From Verrucomicrobiia bacterium Tous-C2TDCM (lineage in GTDB: Bacteria; Verrucomicrobiota; Verrucomicrobiia; Verrucomicrobiales; DEV007), in assembly GCA_002288445.1 (NCBI GenBank), contig NEUQ01000003.1, forward strand, positions 1-45,959: a stretch of DNA of 45,959 bases, read 5' to 3'. The position numbers and the translations under genes were made by a program. Below are positions 9,107 to 18,368 of the stretch, piece by piece; positions within the stretch are counted from its first letter, which is position 1; every line of letters begins with the position of its first letter. The notes below the pieces were generated by a model. The model was not told the origin of the DNA and made no database searches. It was given only the letters and a program-made list of their open reading frames with translations.

Positions 9107-10054
9107 ATGACCTCTCCCCTCGCCCCCTCCACTGATCTGCGCGCCGACATCCTCGCCCTCAAGAAAGAGCGCAACGCCGTCATCCTCGCGCACAACTATC
9201 AGATCGCGGCGATCCAGGAGATCGCCGACCATGTGGGTGACTCTCTTGGCCTCTCCTTCCGCGCCCAGGAGACAGATGCAGACGTCATCGCCTTCTGCGG
9301 CGTGCACTTCATGGCCGAGACTGCGAAGATCATCAATCCGTCCAAAACGGTGGTGCTGCCCGATGCGAACGCCGGTTGCTCGCTGGAGGATTCGTGCCAG
9401 CCCGAAGACCTCGCCGCCTTCCTTGAGGCGAACAGGGAGAAGAACTATTACGTCGTGACCTACATCAACTCCTCCGCCGCGGTCAAAGCGCTTTCCGACG
9501 TTATCTGCACCAGCGGCAACGCCGTGCGCATCGTCGAAGCGGCGCCGAAGGATCGCCCCATTCTTTTCGCCCCCGATAAGAATCTTGGCGCCTGGGTTTC
9601 ACAGCAGACCGGTCGTGAAATGGAGTATTGGAACGGCAATTGTTACGTCCACGTCGAATTTACCCGCGAGAGCATCCGCAAGATCAAGGATGAGCATCCC
9701 AACGCCGTTGTCGTCGCCCACCCCGAATGCACCACTGCCGTGCGCCTCCTCGCGGACGAAGTCTGCTCGACCGAAAAGATGATCGACTTCTGTCGAAAGA
9801 CACCGGTTCGGGACATCATCGTCGTCACTGAAGCGAACATGCTCCACCGCCTCCGCCGTGAGGTGCCTGAGAAAAATCTCATCCCCGGACCGACCGACCG
9901 CTGCGCCTGCGCCGAGTGTCGCTACATGAAGATGAATACCCTCGAGAAACTCTACCTTTGCCTTCGCGACTTGCAGCCCGAAGTCACCCTCGCCGAAGAC
10001 CTCCGCAAGGCGGCAGAGACCCCCATCCTCAGGATGCTGGAACTCAGCAGGTGA
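9107..10054 (+). CDS. nadA: Quinolinate synthase NadA
   Basis: NAVILAHNYQIAAIQEIADHVGDSLGLS; VIAFCGVHFMAETAKI; PDANAGCSLEDSC; HPECTTAVRLLAD; CACAECRYMKMNTLEKL. Confidence 0.95.
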   Translation: MTSPLAPSTDLRADILALKKERNAVILAHNYQIAAIQEIADHVGDSLGLSFRAQETDADVIAFCGVHFMAETAKIINPSKTVVLPDANAGCSLEDSCQPEDLAAFLEANREKNYYVVTYINSSAAVKALSDVICTSGNAVRIVEAAPKDRPILFAPDKNLGAWVSQQTGREMEYWNGNCYVHVEFTRESIRKIKDEHPNAVVVAHPECTTAVRLLADEVCSTEKMIDFCRKTPVRDIIVVTEANMLHRLRREVPEKNLIPGPTDRCACAECRYMKMNTLEKLYLCLRDLQPEVTLAEDLRKAAETPILRMLELSR

Positions 10055-10094
10055 TTGATCCACTGTTTTCTTAACTTTTCCCCTTAACCTCCTC

Positions 10095-10616
10095 ATGTCC
10101 TATTCCTGGGATTCCTCCTTCTCCGCCCTCTTTGATCGTTGCCTGGCCCGTTATCGTTCCGGTGATACCGCCTATGCGGGATACTACGGGACCGAAGATC
10201 TCGCCTTCCTCGATTCGATCGGCTATCAACCGCGTGAGTTCTTTGACTTCGTCGAAGACCTTGCCGAATTCGACGAGCCGAGCCTGACCACCGCCGTCAT
10301 GGTGGCGAGTGTCCGCCGCGACTACTTTCACGAGGTCATGAAGGGAAAGAAAAGCGATCACGTCATCGATCCGGCAAGCCTGCCCGCAAAAACCAGCGAG
10401 ATCGACGGCCTCGCCTGGCTGCCCCGCATCCTCACCAAAGCCCGCGGCAAGCTACGTGGCGAGCTTGACCCCAACACCATGTATGGTTGTGGCGGCGACC
10501 GGACCTTTCTGAAACGCCACGGTATCGCCCCCGCCGATTTTCTCCGAGCCGTCTGGGCCGCAGGCGACGACGACGCGAAAGTGATCGACTACGTGAAACG
10601 CCAAAGCATGGCATGA
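10095..10616 (+). CDS. DUF5069 domain-containing protein
   Basis: ETDIDGLAWLPR-type motif (TSEIDGLAWLPRILTKARGKLRGELDPNTMYGCGGDRTFLKRHGI) as in DUF5069 proteins. Confidence 0.7.
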   Translation: MSYSWDSSFSALFDRCLARYRSGDTAYAGYYGTEDLAFLDSIGYQPREFFDFVEDLAEFDEPSLTTAVMVASVRRDYFHEVMKGKKSDHVIDPASLPAKTSEIDGLAWLPRILTKARGKLRGELDPNTMYGCGGDRTFLKRHGIAPADFLRAVWAAGDDDAKVIDYVKRQSMA

Positions 10617-12955
10617 GCCGCCGGACGACCAGACAAGGCTCGATCCTTTGGCTGGCGCTCTCGCTCGCCTTCCCCGCCCCCGCCCGGGCCCAGGAAAGTC
10701 TCACCGACCTGATCCCTTTCCGCGAAGGCTGTCAGGCCCTTGCCGACGAACGTTTCGGCACCGCCGTTGCGCATTTCCGCGACTGCTGGGATCTCCTCGA
10801 ACAAGGCGAGAATACGGGGCCCGAGGGAAACTTCGTCGCCGCCCGACTCCTTGAGGCCCTTGTCAAGGACGGCTCAACGGTGGAGGCCGTGTCCTGGTTC
10901 GACGCCAAGGACGGCTTCCTCCCGAACCCCGCGACCAGCTACTGGATCGCCGTCGCACTCGAGGCCGAAGAGCGTTTCGCCGAAGCCGCCGAACATTACC
11001 AGATCCACCTCGCCGCCACGCACGGCGCACCACCTTCTGTCCTCCTCAAGCGCGCCGTTTGCCTTTCCCGCAGCGGTCAGCACGAGACCGCCTACGACCT
11101 CGTCGCCTCCGCACCGCGGCCCTCGTCTCCCGATGAAGCTCTCCGCCTCGCCCAGATCGCGGCGGCGGCCGGCCGGTTTCGGGAAGCCCTGGCCTTCCTT
11201 CCGGAGGCGGATCCCGAAGACCCCAAGTGGTCGCCGCTTCGCCTCTCCCTCACGCGGCTTCGCAGCTCCCTGTTGTGGCAGCAGGGCGATCGCGGGGGCG
11301 CCATCACCTCCGTCTTCGCCCTTATCGATCTTGCGACCAGCAAGGAAGAGGCGAGGCAGGGTTTCCTTCTCCTGGAGAGGCTTCTCGAAGGGGAAAGGCC
11401 CGCCGGGCTTGTTGAGCAGGTGAAAGCGAGGTCCGGTTCAGCCCACTATCCCGGCAAGGAAACCGCCCGCCTCTTCGAAATCATCCTTCTCGCCGAAACG
11501 CAGGCGCGCGAATCCGGGTTGAGAATCTTCGCCAACAGCGCCACGGATCCGAGCTTGAAGGCCGAGGCGTTGCTCCGGCTGAGCGAACCTACCGATGCCG
11601 ATCCCTCCGATCTCGCCATCGATCTGCGAGAGCGAATCGGCTTCTCGATCGGCTCCCGCGCCTACCTCGCCGGCGCTTTCACCGAGGCAGCCCGGCACTT
11701 CACGACCCTGGCGAAGGAGACGAAGGGCGAGGCGGCATCGCGCAACCTCTTCAATGCCGCGATCGCCGCTCTGCGCGGAGAGGATTTTGAAACCTTCGCC
11801 GCCCTTGAGGAGACCCTCGCCAGACTCCATCCTCGCTCCGGTTCCCTCGCCGATCTCAGCTATCTCAGTGCCCTTCACTTCGCCGCCCGGGGACATCCCA
11901 CCGCTTTCGACCGGCTCACTGCCTTCGTCCAAGAGCACCCGGGCCACGCCTCGCACGTCGATGCCCTGCTCGCTCTCGCCGAGATTCATCTCAATCAGGC
12001 TCCGGCACGATCGCGAGCCGCCCGCGAAATATTCGACGCCCTCCGCACCCGGCCCCTCACTCTCGCCCAAAGCGAGCGCCTCGACTACAATTCCGTGTGG
12101 GTCGAGCTGACCGAAGGCGACGACCCCGCCCTGCTCCGGCGGGCCACCGAGTTCGTGGCGAGCTGGCCGGCGTCTCGCTATCTCGGCGAGGTCCTGATGA
12201 TTCTGGCCACCGAACAGGTCGCGCGGAAAAACTTCGAGGCTGCCGCCAACTCCTTCCGCCGCGTCGCAGAGGAGTTCCCCGGTTCACCCCACGCCGAGAC
12301 CGCCCGTTTCTTCGAGGCCAAAACCTCACCCGCCACCGACGGTAGCATGGCAACATGGAAACGTCTGGTCGACGCAAGAGGTCCGCTCGCTCACGAGGCG
12401 GCGCACGAACTTGCCCTGCTTCTCCTCTCACTCGACCGCTTTGAAGAGGCCCGGGCAGAACTCACCGCCCTGCTGGATCGACTCGACGAGAACGCCCCCC
12501 TGCGTTTTGCGATCATGGCCGATCTTGCCTACGCCTTTTACCTTGAGGCGCTGGCCACCGGACGAGACGCCGCGAAACTCTCCGCAGCCGCCGACCGCTT
12601 CGCCGCCCTCTCCAATCTCGATTCGGCTCCCGCTTTGTGGCGCTACAATGCGGCCGTTCGCCGCGGCAAATGCCTCGAGGCCCTCGACAAGAGGTCTGTC
12701 GCCCTCGAGATCTACCGGTCCATCGTCGAGGAGACCCGCTCTCAAAAGACAGGCTTCGCCCCTTCCCTGCCACCCGGCGAAACCGAGTGGGTTTTCCGCG
12801 CCGGCTTCGCTGCCATCGAGATTCTCAACGCCGAAAAGAACTGGTCCGCCTCCATCGAGGTCGCCGACGCCCTCGCTGAAAAGAGCGGCCCGAGGGCGAT
12901 CGAGGCGACGCGTCTTGCGGAGAAACTGCGTTTGCAGCACTGGGTTTGGGATTGA
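10613..12955 (+). CDS. Secreted TPR-repeat protein
   Basis: ATGA overlap with the upstream stop; signal peptide ILWLALSLAFPAPARA; repeated TPR-like helices (e.g. KNFEAAANSFRRVAEEFPGSPHAETARFFEAK). Confidence 0.8.
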   Translation: MSRRTTRQGSILWLALSLAFPAPARAQESLTDLIPFREGCQALADERFGTAVAHFRDCWDLLEQGENTGPEGNFVAARLLEALVKDGSTVEAVSWFDAKDGFLPNPATSYWIAVALEAEERFAEAAEHYQIHLAATHGAPPSVLLKRAVCLSRSGQHETAYDLVASAPRPSSPDEALRLAQIAAAAGRFREALAFLPEADPEDPKWSPLRLSLTRLRSSLLWQQGDRGGAITSVFALIDLATSKEEARQGFLLLERLLEGERPAGLVEQVKARSGSAHYPGKETARLFEIILLAETQARESGLRIFANSATDPSLKAEALLRLSEPTDADPSDLAIDLRERIGFSIGSRAYLAGAFTEAARHFTTLAKETKGEAASRNLFNAAIAALRGEDFETFAALEETLARLHPRSGSLADLSYLSALHFAARGHPTAFDRLTAFVQEHPGHASHVDALLALAEIHLNQAPARSRAAREIFDALRTRPLTLAQSERLDYNSVWVELTEGDDPALLRRATEFVASWPASRYLGEVLMILATEQVARKNFEAAANSFRRVAEEFPGSPHAETARFFEAKTSPATDGSMATWKRLVDARGPLAHEAAHELALLLLSLDRFEEARAELTALLDRLDENAPLRFAIMADLAYAFYLEALATGRDAAKLSAAADRFAALSNLDSAPALWRYNAAVRRGKCLEALDKRSVALEIYRSIVEETRSQKTGFAPSLPPGETEWVFRAGFAAIEILNAEKNWSASIEVADALAEKSGPRAIEATRLAEKLRLQHWVWD

Positions 12956-13007
12956 GCAGGCAGGGAAGGTTTCCTGGAGAAGAGAACTCGACAACCATTG
13001 GACGGTA

Positions 13008-13069
13008 ATTATTAATATTATAGATTTTATAATTTTAATCTTGCGCAACCGCCCATCGATTCGTATCAT
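13008..13069 (+). promoter_or_regulatory. Sigma70-type promoter with AT-rich UP-element-like tract
   Basis: TTGCGC (13041-13046) - 17 bp - TATCAT (13064-13069), directly preceded by taattattaatattatagattttataattttaatc, an AT island in a GC-rich window. Confidence 0.6.
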
Positions 13070-13182
13070 TTCCCCAGCACGAACGCTTGCGTGGCTGAAC
13101 CACATCCGACCCAGCCAATCTCGCGCCGCGGACTTGAACCCTTCGCTCGCACTCCACGGAGGGCATTACGAGAAACCCCACC

Positions 13183-14214
13183 ATGAAGCGGAACGCAGCC
13201 ATGCTTGTGGCTTGGATCCTTGCGTCGAGCCCAATCGATGCCGGGCAATTCGGAACCGGCTTTGCCATCAGTCCGAAAGGCTATCTGATCACGTGCCACC
13301 ATGTGGTGCGGGAGGCTGAACGCGTCGTCGTGCACGTCAAGGGTGGCTATCTTGAGGCCTCGATCGTCGCCCTCGATCCCCGCAATGATCTTGCCATTCT
13401 CAAAGTCGAGGCGTGGCCAGGACGTTTTCTCGGGCTCTCGCCGTCCTCGGAGGTGACCCACGCTTCCGAGGTGCTCGCGGCCGGCTTCCCCGACCCGAGC
13501 GTCCTTGGTATCAATCCGAAAATCTCCACCGGTATCGTCAATGCGCTCTCCGGAGTGCGCGACGACCCTCGCTACATCCAGATCTCGGCTCCGGTGCAAC
13601 CGGGGAACTCAGGCGGGCCGCTCCTTTCCTCATCAGGCCGCGTCGTCGGCGTCGTTGCCGCCGGCCTCAACTCGATCGACCGCATGGAAAACGGCGGTTA
13701 CCTGCCCCAAACGGTGAACTACGCGATCAAAACGGACCTGATATTCCCGCTTTTGAAATCCGTCTCTGTCTCGGTCCCGAAATGGGGCACCCGCACCAGT
13801 CCTGGTCCAAAGCAGATTGATCGTACTCTCGGTGCTATCGCGCTGATTGAAGGACTGAAGCGCGGGGAACGCATGTATGTCGCTTCGCGCCCCATCTTCC
13901 CGCCGCACGGCCATCCCTCAACCGTCCCAACCTCGCAGCCGACCATGCCCGCGGGTCCGTGGGTTTTTCCCGATTCTCACCGCCGTCCCCTGACCGAGTC
14001 GGAAGTCAGGACCCTCCCGCCGCATGGCCTCTGGCGCGCCCGAAACGAGATCTACCTCCGTCATGGTTTCATCTTTCCCACCGCGGAAGGGCAACGGTTC
14101 GCCTCCGAGTTCGGACCCGCCTATCAGCCGCGAATTACCTCCGCTGAGGCTCTGCAGCGGCAACTCACTCCAGTGGAGGTCGCGAATCTCCAGCGGATTG
14201 CCGAGCATGAGTGA
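13183..14214 (+). CDS. Trypsin-like (S1C/HtrA-like) serine protease with C-terminal YARHG domain
   Basis: GTGFAISPKGYLITCHHVV (His), DPRNDLAILKV (Asp), PVQPGNSGGPLLSSSGRVVGVV (Ser); C-terminal LWRARNEIYLRHGFIFPTAEGQRFASEFGPAYQP matches YARHG. Confidence 0.85.
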   Translation: MKRNAAMLVAWILASSPIDAGQFGTGFAISPKGYLITCHHVVREAERVVVHVKGGYLEASIVALDPRNDLAILKVEAWPGRFLGLSPSSEVTHASEVLAAGFPDPSVLGINPKISTGIVNALSGVRDDPRYIQISAPVQPGNSGGPLLSSSGRVVGVVAAGLNSIDRMENGGYLPQTVNYAIKTDLIFPLLKSVSVSVPKWGTRTSPGPKQIDRTLGAIALIEGLKRGERMYVASRPIFPPHGHPSTVPTSQPTMPAGPWVFPDSHRRPLTESEVRTLPPHGLWRARNEIYLRHGFIFPTAEGQRFASEFGPAYQPRITSAEALQRQLTPVEVANLQRIAEHE

Positions 14215-14274
14215 ACCGCGAGGATCCGTGCTTCCTATGTTCGCAATCTCCGCCCGTCTCGCTATAGTCGAGAA

Positions 14275-17200
14275 GTGGCCGACGATTTCCAACAGCACCG
14301 GCAACGCCGGAAGTTGCCTTCTCCACTCGGAATCTTCCGCTGGCTAGGCCGCTTTTTGGCGCGGTCGGCCATGATTGTGGCCGGACTCCTGCTCCTCGTC
14401 GTGGCCCTTGCCTCGGTTCTCTACCTCAACCGGGTGCGGCTGCTCAATCAGACCCTATCCCTGCTGGTCGAGCCCTTCCGCGTCTCTGTCGGAGAGATCG
14501 ACTTTTACCCCATCGGAATCATCCGCATCGAGGATCTGGAGCTCGCCCCGAAACAGAGCCCGCCCGGAACCCGGCTCGTCCTCATCCCCGAGACGATCAT
14601 CACCTACCGCGTTTCCGACTTGCGGGCGACGGGACGGCTCCAAGACATTACTCTCCGCCAAGCCGAGATCCGACTTGATGCGCGGCTCCGCGAGGCCCTT
14701 CGCGATCGCGAGATGCCAACGACGGAGGCAAAGACACCTTTTTACCTCTCCAGCCTCGGTCTTTTCACCGGCGCTCTTGTCGTCGAGCAAGGCCGCCTCA
14801 TCGTTTCATTACCCGACCTTCCCCGCCTCGAGGGAACCTGGGAGCTTGAAACCGGTCGCTTCGAGACCGATGCGGAGGGTTTCATCCGCGCCCCCTTCAC
14901 CCTCGCACTCTCGCGGATTTCGATCGGTGAAAAAGGAGAGGGCGGGAAGATTAAGACGCTCACCACCAAGGCCCGACTCACAGATGATCTTGAAACCTTG
15001 GAGATCGGTCCGATCCGCCTCGAAGGTCTCGATCTCAACGTCACTCCGGCGATGCTGGGCAAGGCGAAGATCGGAACGGGCCAGGGAGCCGACCCACCCC
15101 GATCATATCCTGACAAAACAGCCTATCCATCGGGACGCCTGCTTCGCTTCAGCGGAATCGAAGTGGTCGATGCGGCAATCGACCTGAGCGGCTTCGACGG
15201 TGCCGAGGGCCGGGCACGACTGCCCGACCTCGCTTTCGAGACGAACTTCACCCTCCCCGAGATCGTCCACGAGAGCGGGCGCTGGGACAGCAAGGGACCG
15301 ATCGCAATCGACCTGAGCAAGATCGAGGCCGGAGCCGGCGGCAAGCTGCCTTTCTTCTCGGCGACGAAACTGGAGCTGCGCGCGAAATCTCTCGCCGGCC
15401 TCGTCGAGGAACGGCGCATTGAATCGATCGCTCTCACCGACGCCGACCTGATCGCGAGTGACGAATCTTTCGCGCGTTTCCTACGTTCCCCCGGTGACCC
15501 CACTGATTCGCCTCAGTCCGCAGCGGCTGACATCTCCCGTCCTCGACCATGGACCCTCGATCATGTGAAGCTGGATTCCTGCGGTATTGTGGTCCGCGAG
15601 CTCTCGATCGGGGGCAAGAGAATTCCAGAAGTCACGGCTTCGCTCTCCGGCGAGTTGAATGATCTTCGCCTCGGCGGCGGCACGGGCTTCGCCTCGGAGG
15701 GACGGCAAACTCTGTTGATCGAGCAGCTCCGCCTGCGTCCTCCCGGAGCCTCGGACTCGACCGAGCCCCTCCTCCGTGTGGCACGCTCGGAGATCGCCCT
15801 GCGATGGCCCGATTTCCAGCGCGAAAATCGGATCGAGCGTCTCCATTTGCGGGGGCCCGAAATCGAATTCACCGATGCCGCCCTCGGCGAATGGCTGAAG
15901 GTGGCACCCTCTTCGCCGGAGGTGGTCCCTCCGGTAAACCGTCCGGTCTACCAGGTGGAACAGCTCGAGGCGACGGGCGGCCGCCTCGTCGCGGACTCTA
16001 GTTTCGCGACGGGTAGAGTCCCTAAGATCCGCGCGGATTTTTCCCTCGAGACCCTTGCGAAGACCGCTGGTAACCACGAGGCCCACCGCCTCCGCCTCGA
16101 GGACCTCTCGCTTCGCAACCACTTGCAAAAGACCCAATTCTTCGGCCCCCCGAGACCTCGTCCGCCCTTTCCGGAGGCGGCGCAGGCGTCTGTCGGCACC
16201 TCACTCGGCGAGGATGAGGTGATCCGTGTCGACGACATCGAAATCGATTTCACTGCCATCGGACTCCAGCGTAGCCACCGCATCGATCGGGTCAAGGTCG
16301 ACGGGGCCGTTCTCACGGTCGGTGATGGACTAAAATCGATCGCGCGGGTGGAGGAGGCGGCGAAGGTGGATCTCCCAGCGGCGGGAACGCCGTCCGCGAC
16401 CACGGAGCACCCGCGGCAGGCCGCCGCCGCCGGAGGCCGCATGATGCCCTCATGGACTCTCGGTGAGGTCGAACTGACCCGTAGCCGCGTCCATTTCGAA
16501 TCGCTCATTCCCCAGGCCGAGGGACTGCAATTCGCGATCGAAACCAGGCTCGAGGAGGTGCCTCTTTCCCTCGAGGGGATTCTCGCACAGGACAAACTGC
16601 AGAAGATCGAACTTGCCGGGATCGAGATCCGCGATCCCTATAACTCCTTCATAACCGTGGCGGAGCTGCCGACAATCTTCGTGGAGTTCTCGCTCGCCGG
16701 GCTCGCCCGGCAACGGATCGAAACAATCGACCTGATCGCCCCCTCCTTGCACGTTGGTCAGGGGCTTTTCTGGTGGGTCGATTACCAGCGAAAGTATCGA
16801 GCCCGGAACGAGGGCGCGAGCGTCGGGATCGACGCTGGGGTCGCCGCTGAAAAAAAACCGGACTGGGTCATTCGTAGGATCAATGCGACTGCTGGAAAGA
16901 TCATCATCTCACCTACCGGGGTCCCGGTTGGAGTGGTTCCCTTTCCCTTCAATGCGACAACGACGATGTCCGAAGGCAACATCGAGCTGAAACTCACCAT
17001 TCCCGATGAGGACCACGTCTACCGATTTCCTGACTACAAAGTCGAGCTCGAAGGGCTGACCGGAGACGTCCAATTCAACGTGCCGGTGAAGGATCTCGAT
17101 AACAACCTCGTCCAGACGTTCAAGCTGAAACGCGCCAAATGGCGGGACTACGATGCCGAAGATCTCTATGTCACCGTCACTTTCGATGCGGAAGGGATCT

Positions 17201-17799
17201 ATGGAAGATTCGGCGGGGCGGCCTACACGGGCTACTCCGAGGGTCAGTTCAATTTTTACCTAAACGATCCCGGGAAATGGGACGCATGGATAGCGGGGAC
17301 GAATCTCGACACGGGGCCGGTGACCAAGATCCTCGTGCCCGATTCCTTTCTCATGGACGGCAAGGTGTCGCTCAAGCTGATTTCAGAGGGGCGCGACAAG
17401 CAGGTCGGCGAGACCACCGGCGAATTCCGGACGACCACGCCGGGTTGGTTCGACATCACGAAGCTCGACCGTCTCCTCGAAAAACTGCCGTCCGAATGGA
17501 ACTCGCTCCAGAATAGCTTTGCCGAGCTGAGTCTGATCGCACTGAAACGATTTGATTATGACAAGGGCACCGGTAGCCTCTACTTTCTGAAGCGGGAAGG
17601 CTCGTTGAAGCTCCATTTTGCCGGAAAGGACGGCACGCGCGCGCTGAATCTGCAAGTCCACAAGGAACCAACCACACAGGATAACGCCGCGACAGGGTCG
17701 GAAAAGGGCGAAACGCCAGCGACGGACAAGCCGCTCCCCGAAGCGAGCGCCCGACCCGCCCGACCTGACCGCCTCGCGGGAGATCGCCCTCCGAGATGA
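14275..17799 (+). CDS. YdbH-like / AsmA-superfamily large inner-membrane-anchored periplasmic protein
   Basis: 1174 aa; single N-terminal TM (SAMIVAGLLLLVVALASVLYL), long beta-rich repeats, C-terminal LIALKRFDYDKGTGSLYFLKREGSLKLHFAGKDGTRALNLQVHKEP; followed by a YnbE/YdbL-like gene. GTG start at 14275. Confidence 0.7.
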   Translation: MADDFQQHRQRRKLPSPLGIFRWLGRFLARSAMIVAGLLLLVVALASVLYLNRVRLLNQTLSLLVEPFRVSVGEIDFYPIGIIRIEDLELAPKQSPPGTRLVLIPETIITYRVSDLRATGRLQDITLRQAEIRLDARLREALRDREMPTTEAKTPFYLSSLGLFTGALVVEQGRLIVSLPDLPRLEGTWELETGRFETDAEGFIRAPFTLALSRISIGEKGEGGKIKTLTTKARLTDDLETLEIGPIRLEGLDLNVTPAMLGKAKIGTGQGADPPRSYPDKTAYPSGRLLRFSGIEVVDAAIDLSGFDGAEGRARLPDLAFETNFTLPEIVHESGRWDSKGPIAIDLSKIEAGAGGKLPFFSATKLELRAKSLAGLVEERRIESIALTDADLIASDESFARFLRSPGDPTDSPQSAAADISRPRPWTLDHVKLDSCGIVVRELSIGGKRIPEVTASLSGELNDLRLGGGTGFASEGRQTLLIEQLRLRPPGASDSTEPLLRVARSEIALRWPDFQRENRIERLHLRGPEIEFTDAALGEWLKVAPSSPEVVPPVNRPVYQVEQLEATGGRLVADSSFATGRVPKIRADFSLETLAKTAGNHEAHRLRLEDLSLRNHLQKTQFFGPPRPRPPFPEAAQASVGTSLGEDEVIRVDDIEIDFTAIGLQRSHRIDRVKVDGAVLTVGDGLKSIARVEEAAKVDLPAAGTPSATTEHPRQAAAAGGRMMPSWTLGEVELTRSRVHFESLIPQAEGLQFAIETRLEEVPLSLEGILAQDKLQKIELAGIEIRDPYNSFITVAELPTIFVEFSLAGLARQRIETIDLIAPSLHVGQGLFWWVDYQRKYRARNEGASVGIDAGVAAEKKPDWVIRRINATAGKIIISPTGVPVGVVPFPFNATTTMSEGNIELKLTIPDEDHVYRFPDYKVELEGLTGDVQFNVPVKDLDNNLVQTFKLKRAKWRDYDAEDLYVTVTFDAEGIYGRFGGAAYTGYSEGQFNFYLNDPGKWDAWIAGTNLDTGPVTKILVPDSFLMDGKVSLKLISEGRDKQVGETTGEFRTTTPGWFDITKLDRLLEKLPSEWNSLQNSFAELSLIALKRFDYDKGTGSLYFLKREGSLKLHFAGKDGTRALNLQVHKEPTTQDNAATGSEKGETPATDKPLPEASARPARPDRLAGDRPPR

Positions 17800-18341
17800 G
17801 CACTCGCCCCAGCCTTCCCCCGATCTTTTTCTCCGGCCTCGCCATCGCGGTCTTTGGGGGAGCACTTGCTTCCTGCGTGAAACCATTCGAGGTGAACGTG
17901 AACACGCCCGCGCCAATCAAGGTCGACCTCAGCATGGACGTGAACGTCTACCAGCACGGACTCGTTGAGAAAAAAGAGGCCGCGAGCTCCGCCGGGTTCC
18001 GCGCGGCGATGGAAAGCCGCCGCGACCGCATGTCGGAAATCCAGGAATTGAAAAACAACCGGCTCATCGGAGAGGGGCGCAGCGGACTGCTTTCCATTCG
18101 CAACCTCCCCGCCGGGGATTACGGCGACTACGTCGAAAAGACGGTTGAAGAGGAGAATCAGGACCGCGAGGCCCTCATGCGCCAAGAAGCCGCCGAGAAG
18201 AGTGTCGAACTCGCGAAGGTGCGTGAAGAGCAATGGCACCACTGGCAGCGCAAATCGTTTCCTGGCGAATGGATTGAGGTCGCCGACGATGATGGAACCA
18301 CCTTCCGCTGGGAGCAGAAGCAGGGAGCAGCGGAGGAGTGA
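17796..18341 (+). CDS. YnbE-like lipoprotein fused to YdbL-like (DUF1318) domain
   Basis: Lipobox LASC then VKPFEVNVNTPAPIKVDLSMDVNVYQH (YnbE-like), followed by RRDRMSEIQELKNNRLIGEGRSGLLSI...EENQDREALMRQEAAEKSVELAKVREEQWHHWQRKSFPGEWIEVADDDGTTFRWEQK (DUF1318/YdbL-like). ATGA overlap with the preceding gene. Confidence 0.7.
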   Translation: MSTRPSLPPIFFSGLAIAVFGGALASCVKPFEVNVNTPAPIKVDLSMDVNVYQHGLVEKKEAASSAGFRAAMESRRDRMSEIQELKNNRLIGEGRSGLLSIRNLPAGDYGDYVEKTVEEENQDREALMRQEAAEKSVELAKVREEQWHHWQRKSFPGEWIEVADDDGTTFRWEQKQGAAEE

Positions 18342-18368
18342 CCCACGGAGATTCCGCCGGTCGCCCTC

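Noticed and set aside
7454-9307. 617-aa minus-strand ORF across both bactofilin genes
   Set aside because: Shadow ORF of high-GC coding DNA; the plus-strand frames have clear bactofilin and NadA signatures.
13100-13182. tRNA T-arm look-alike (GGGTTCAAGTCC on the minus strand) downstream of the strong promoter
   Set aside because: The flanking T-stem pairs only about 2 bp, and no acceptor or anticodon arm could be folded.
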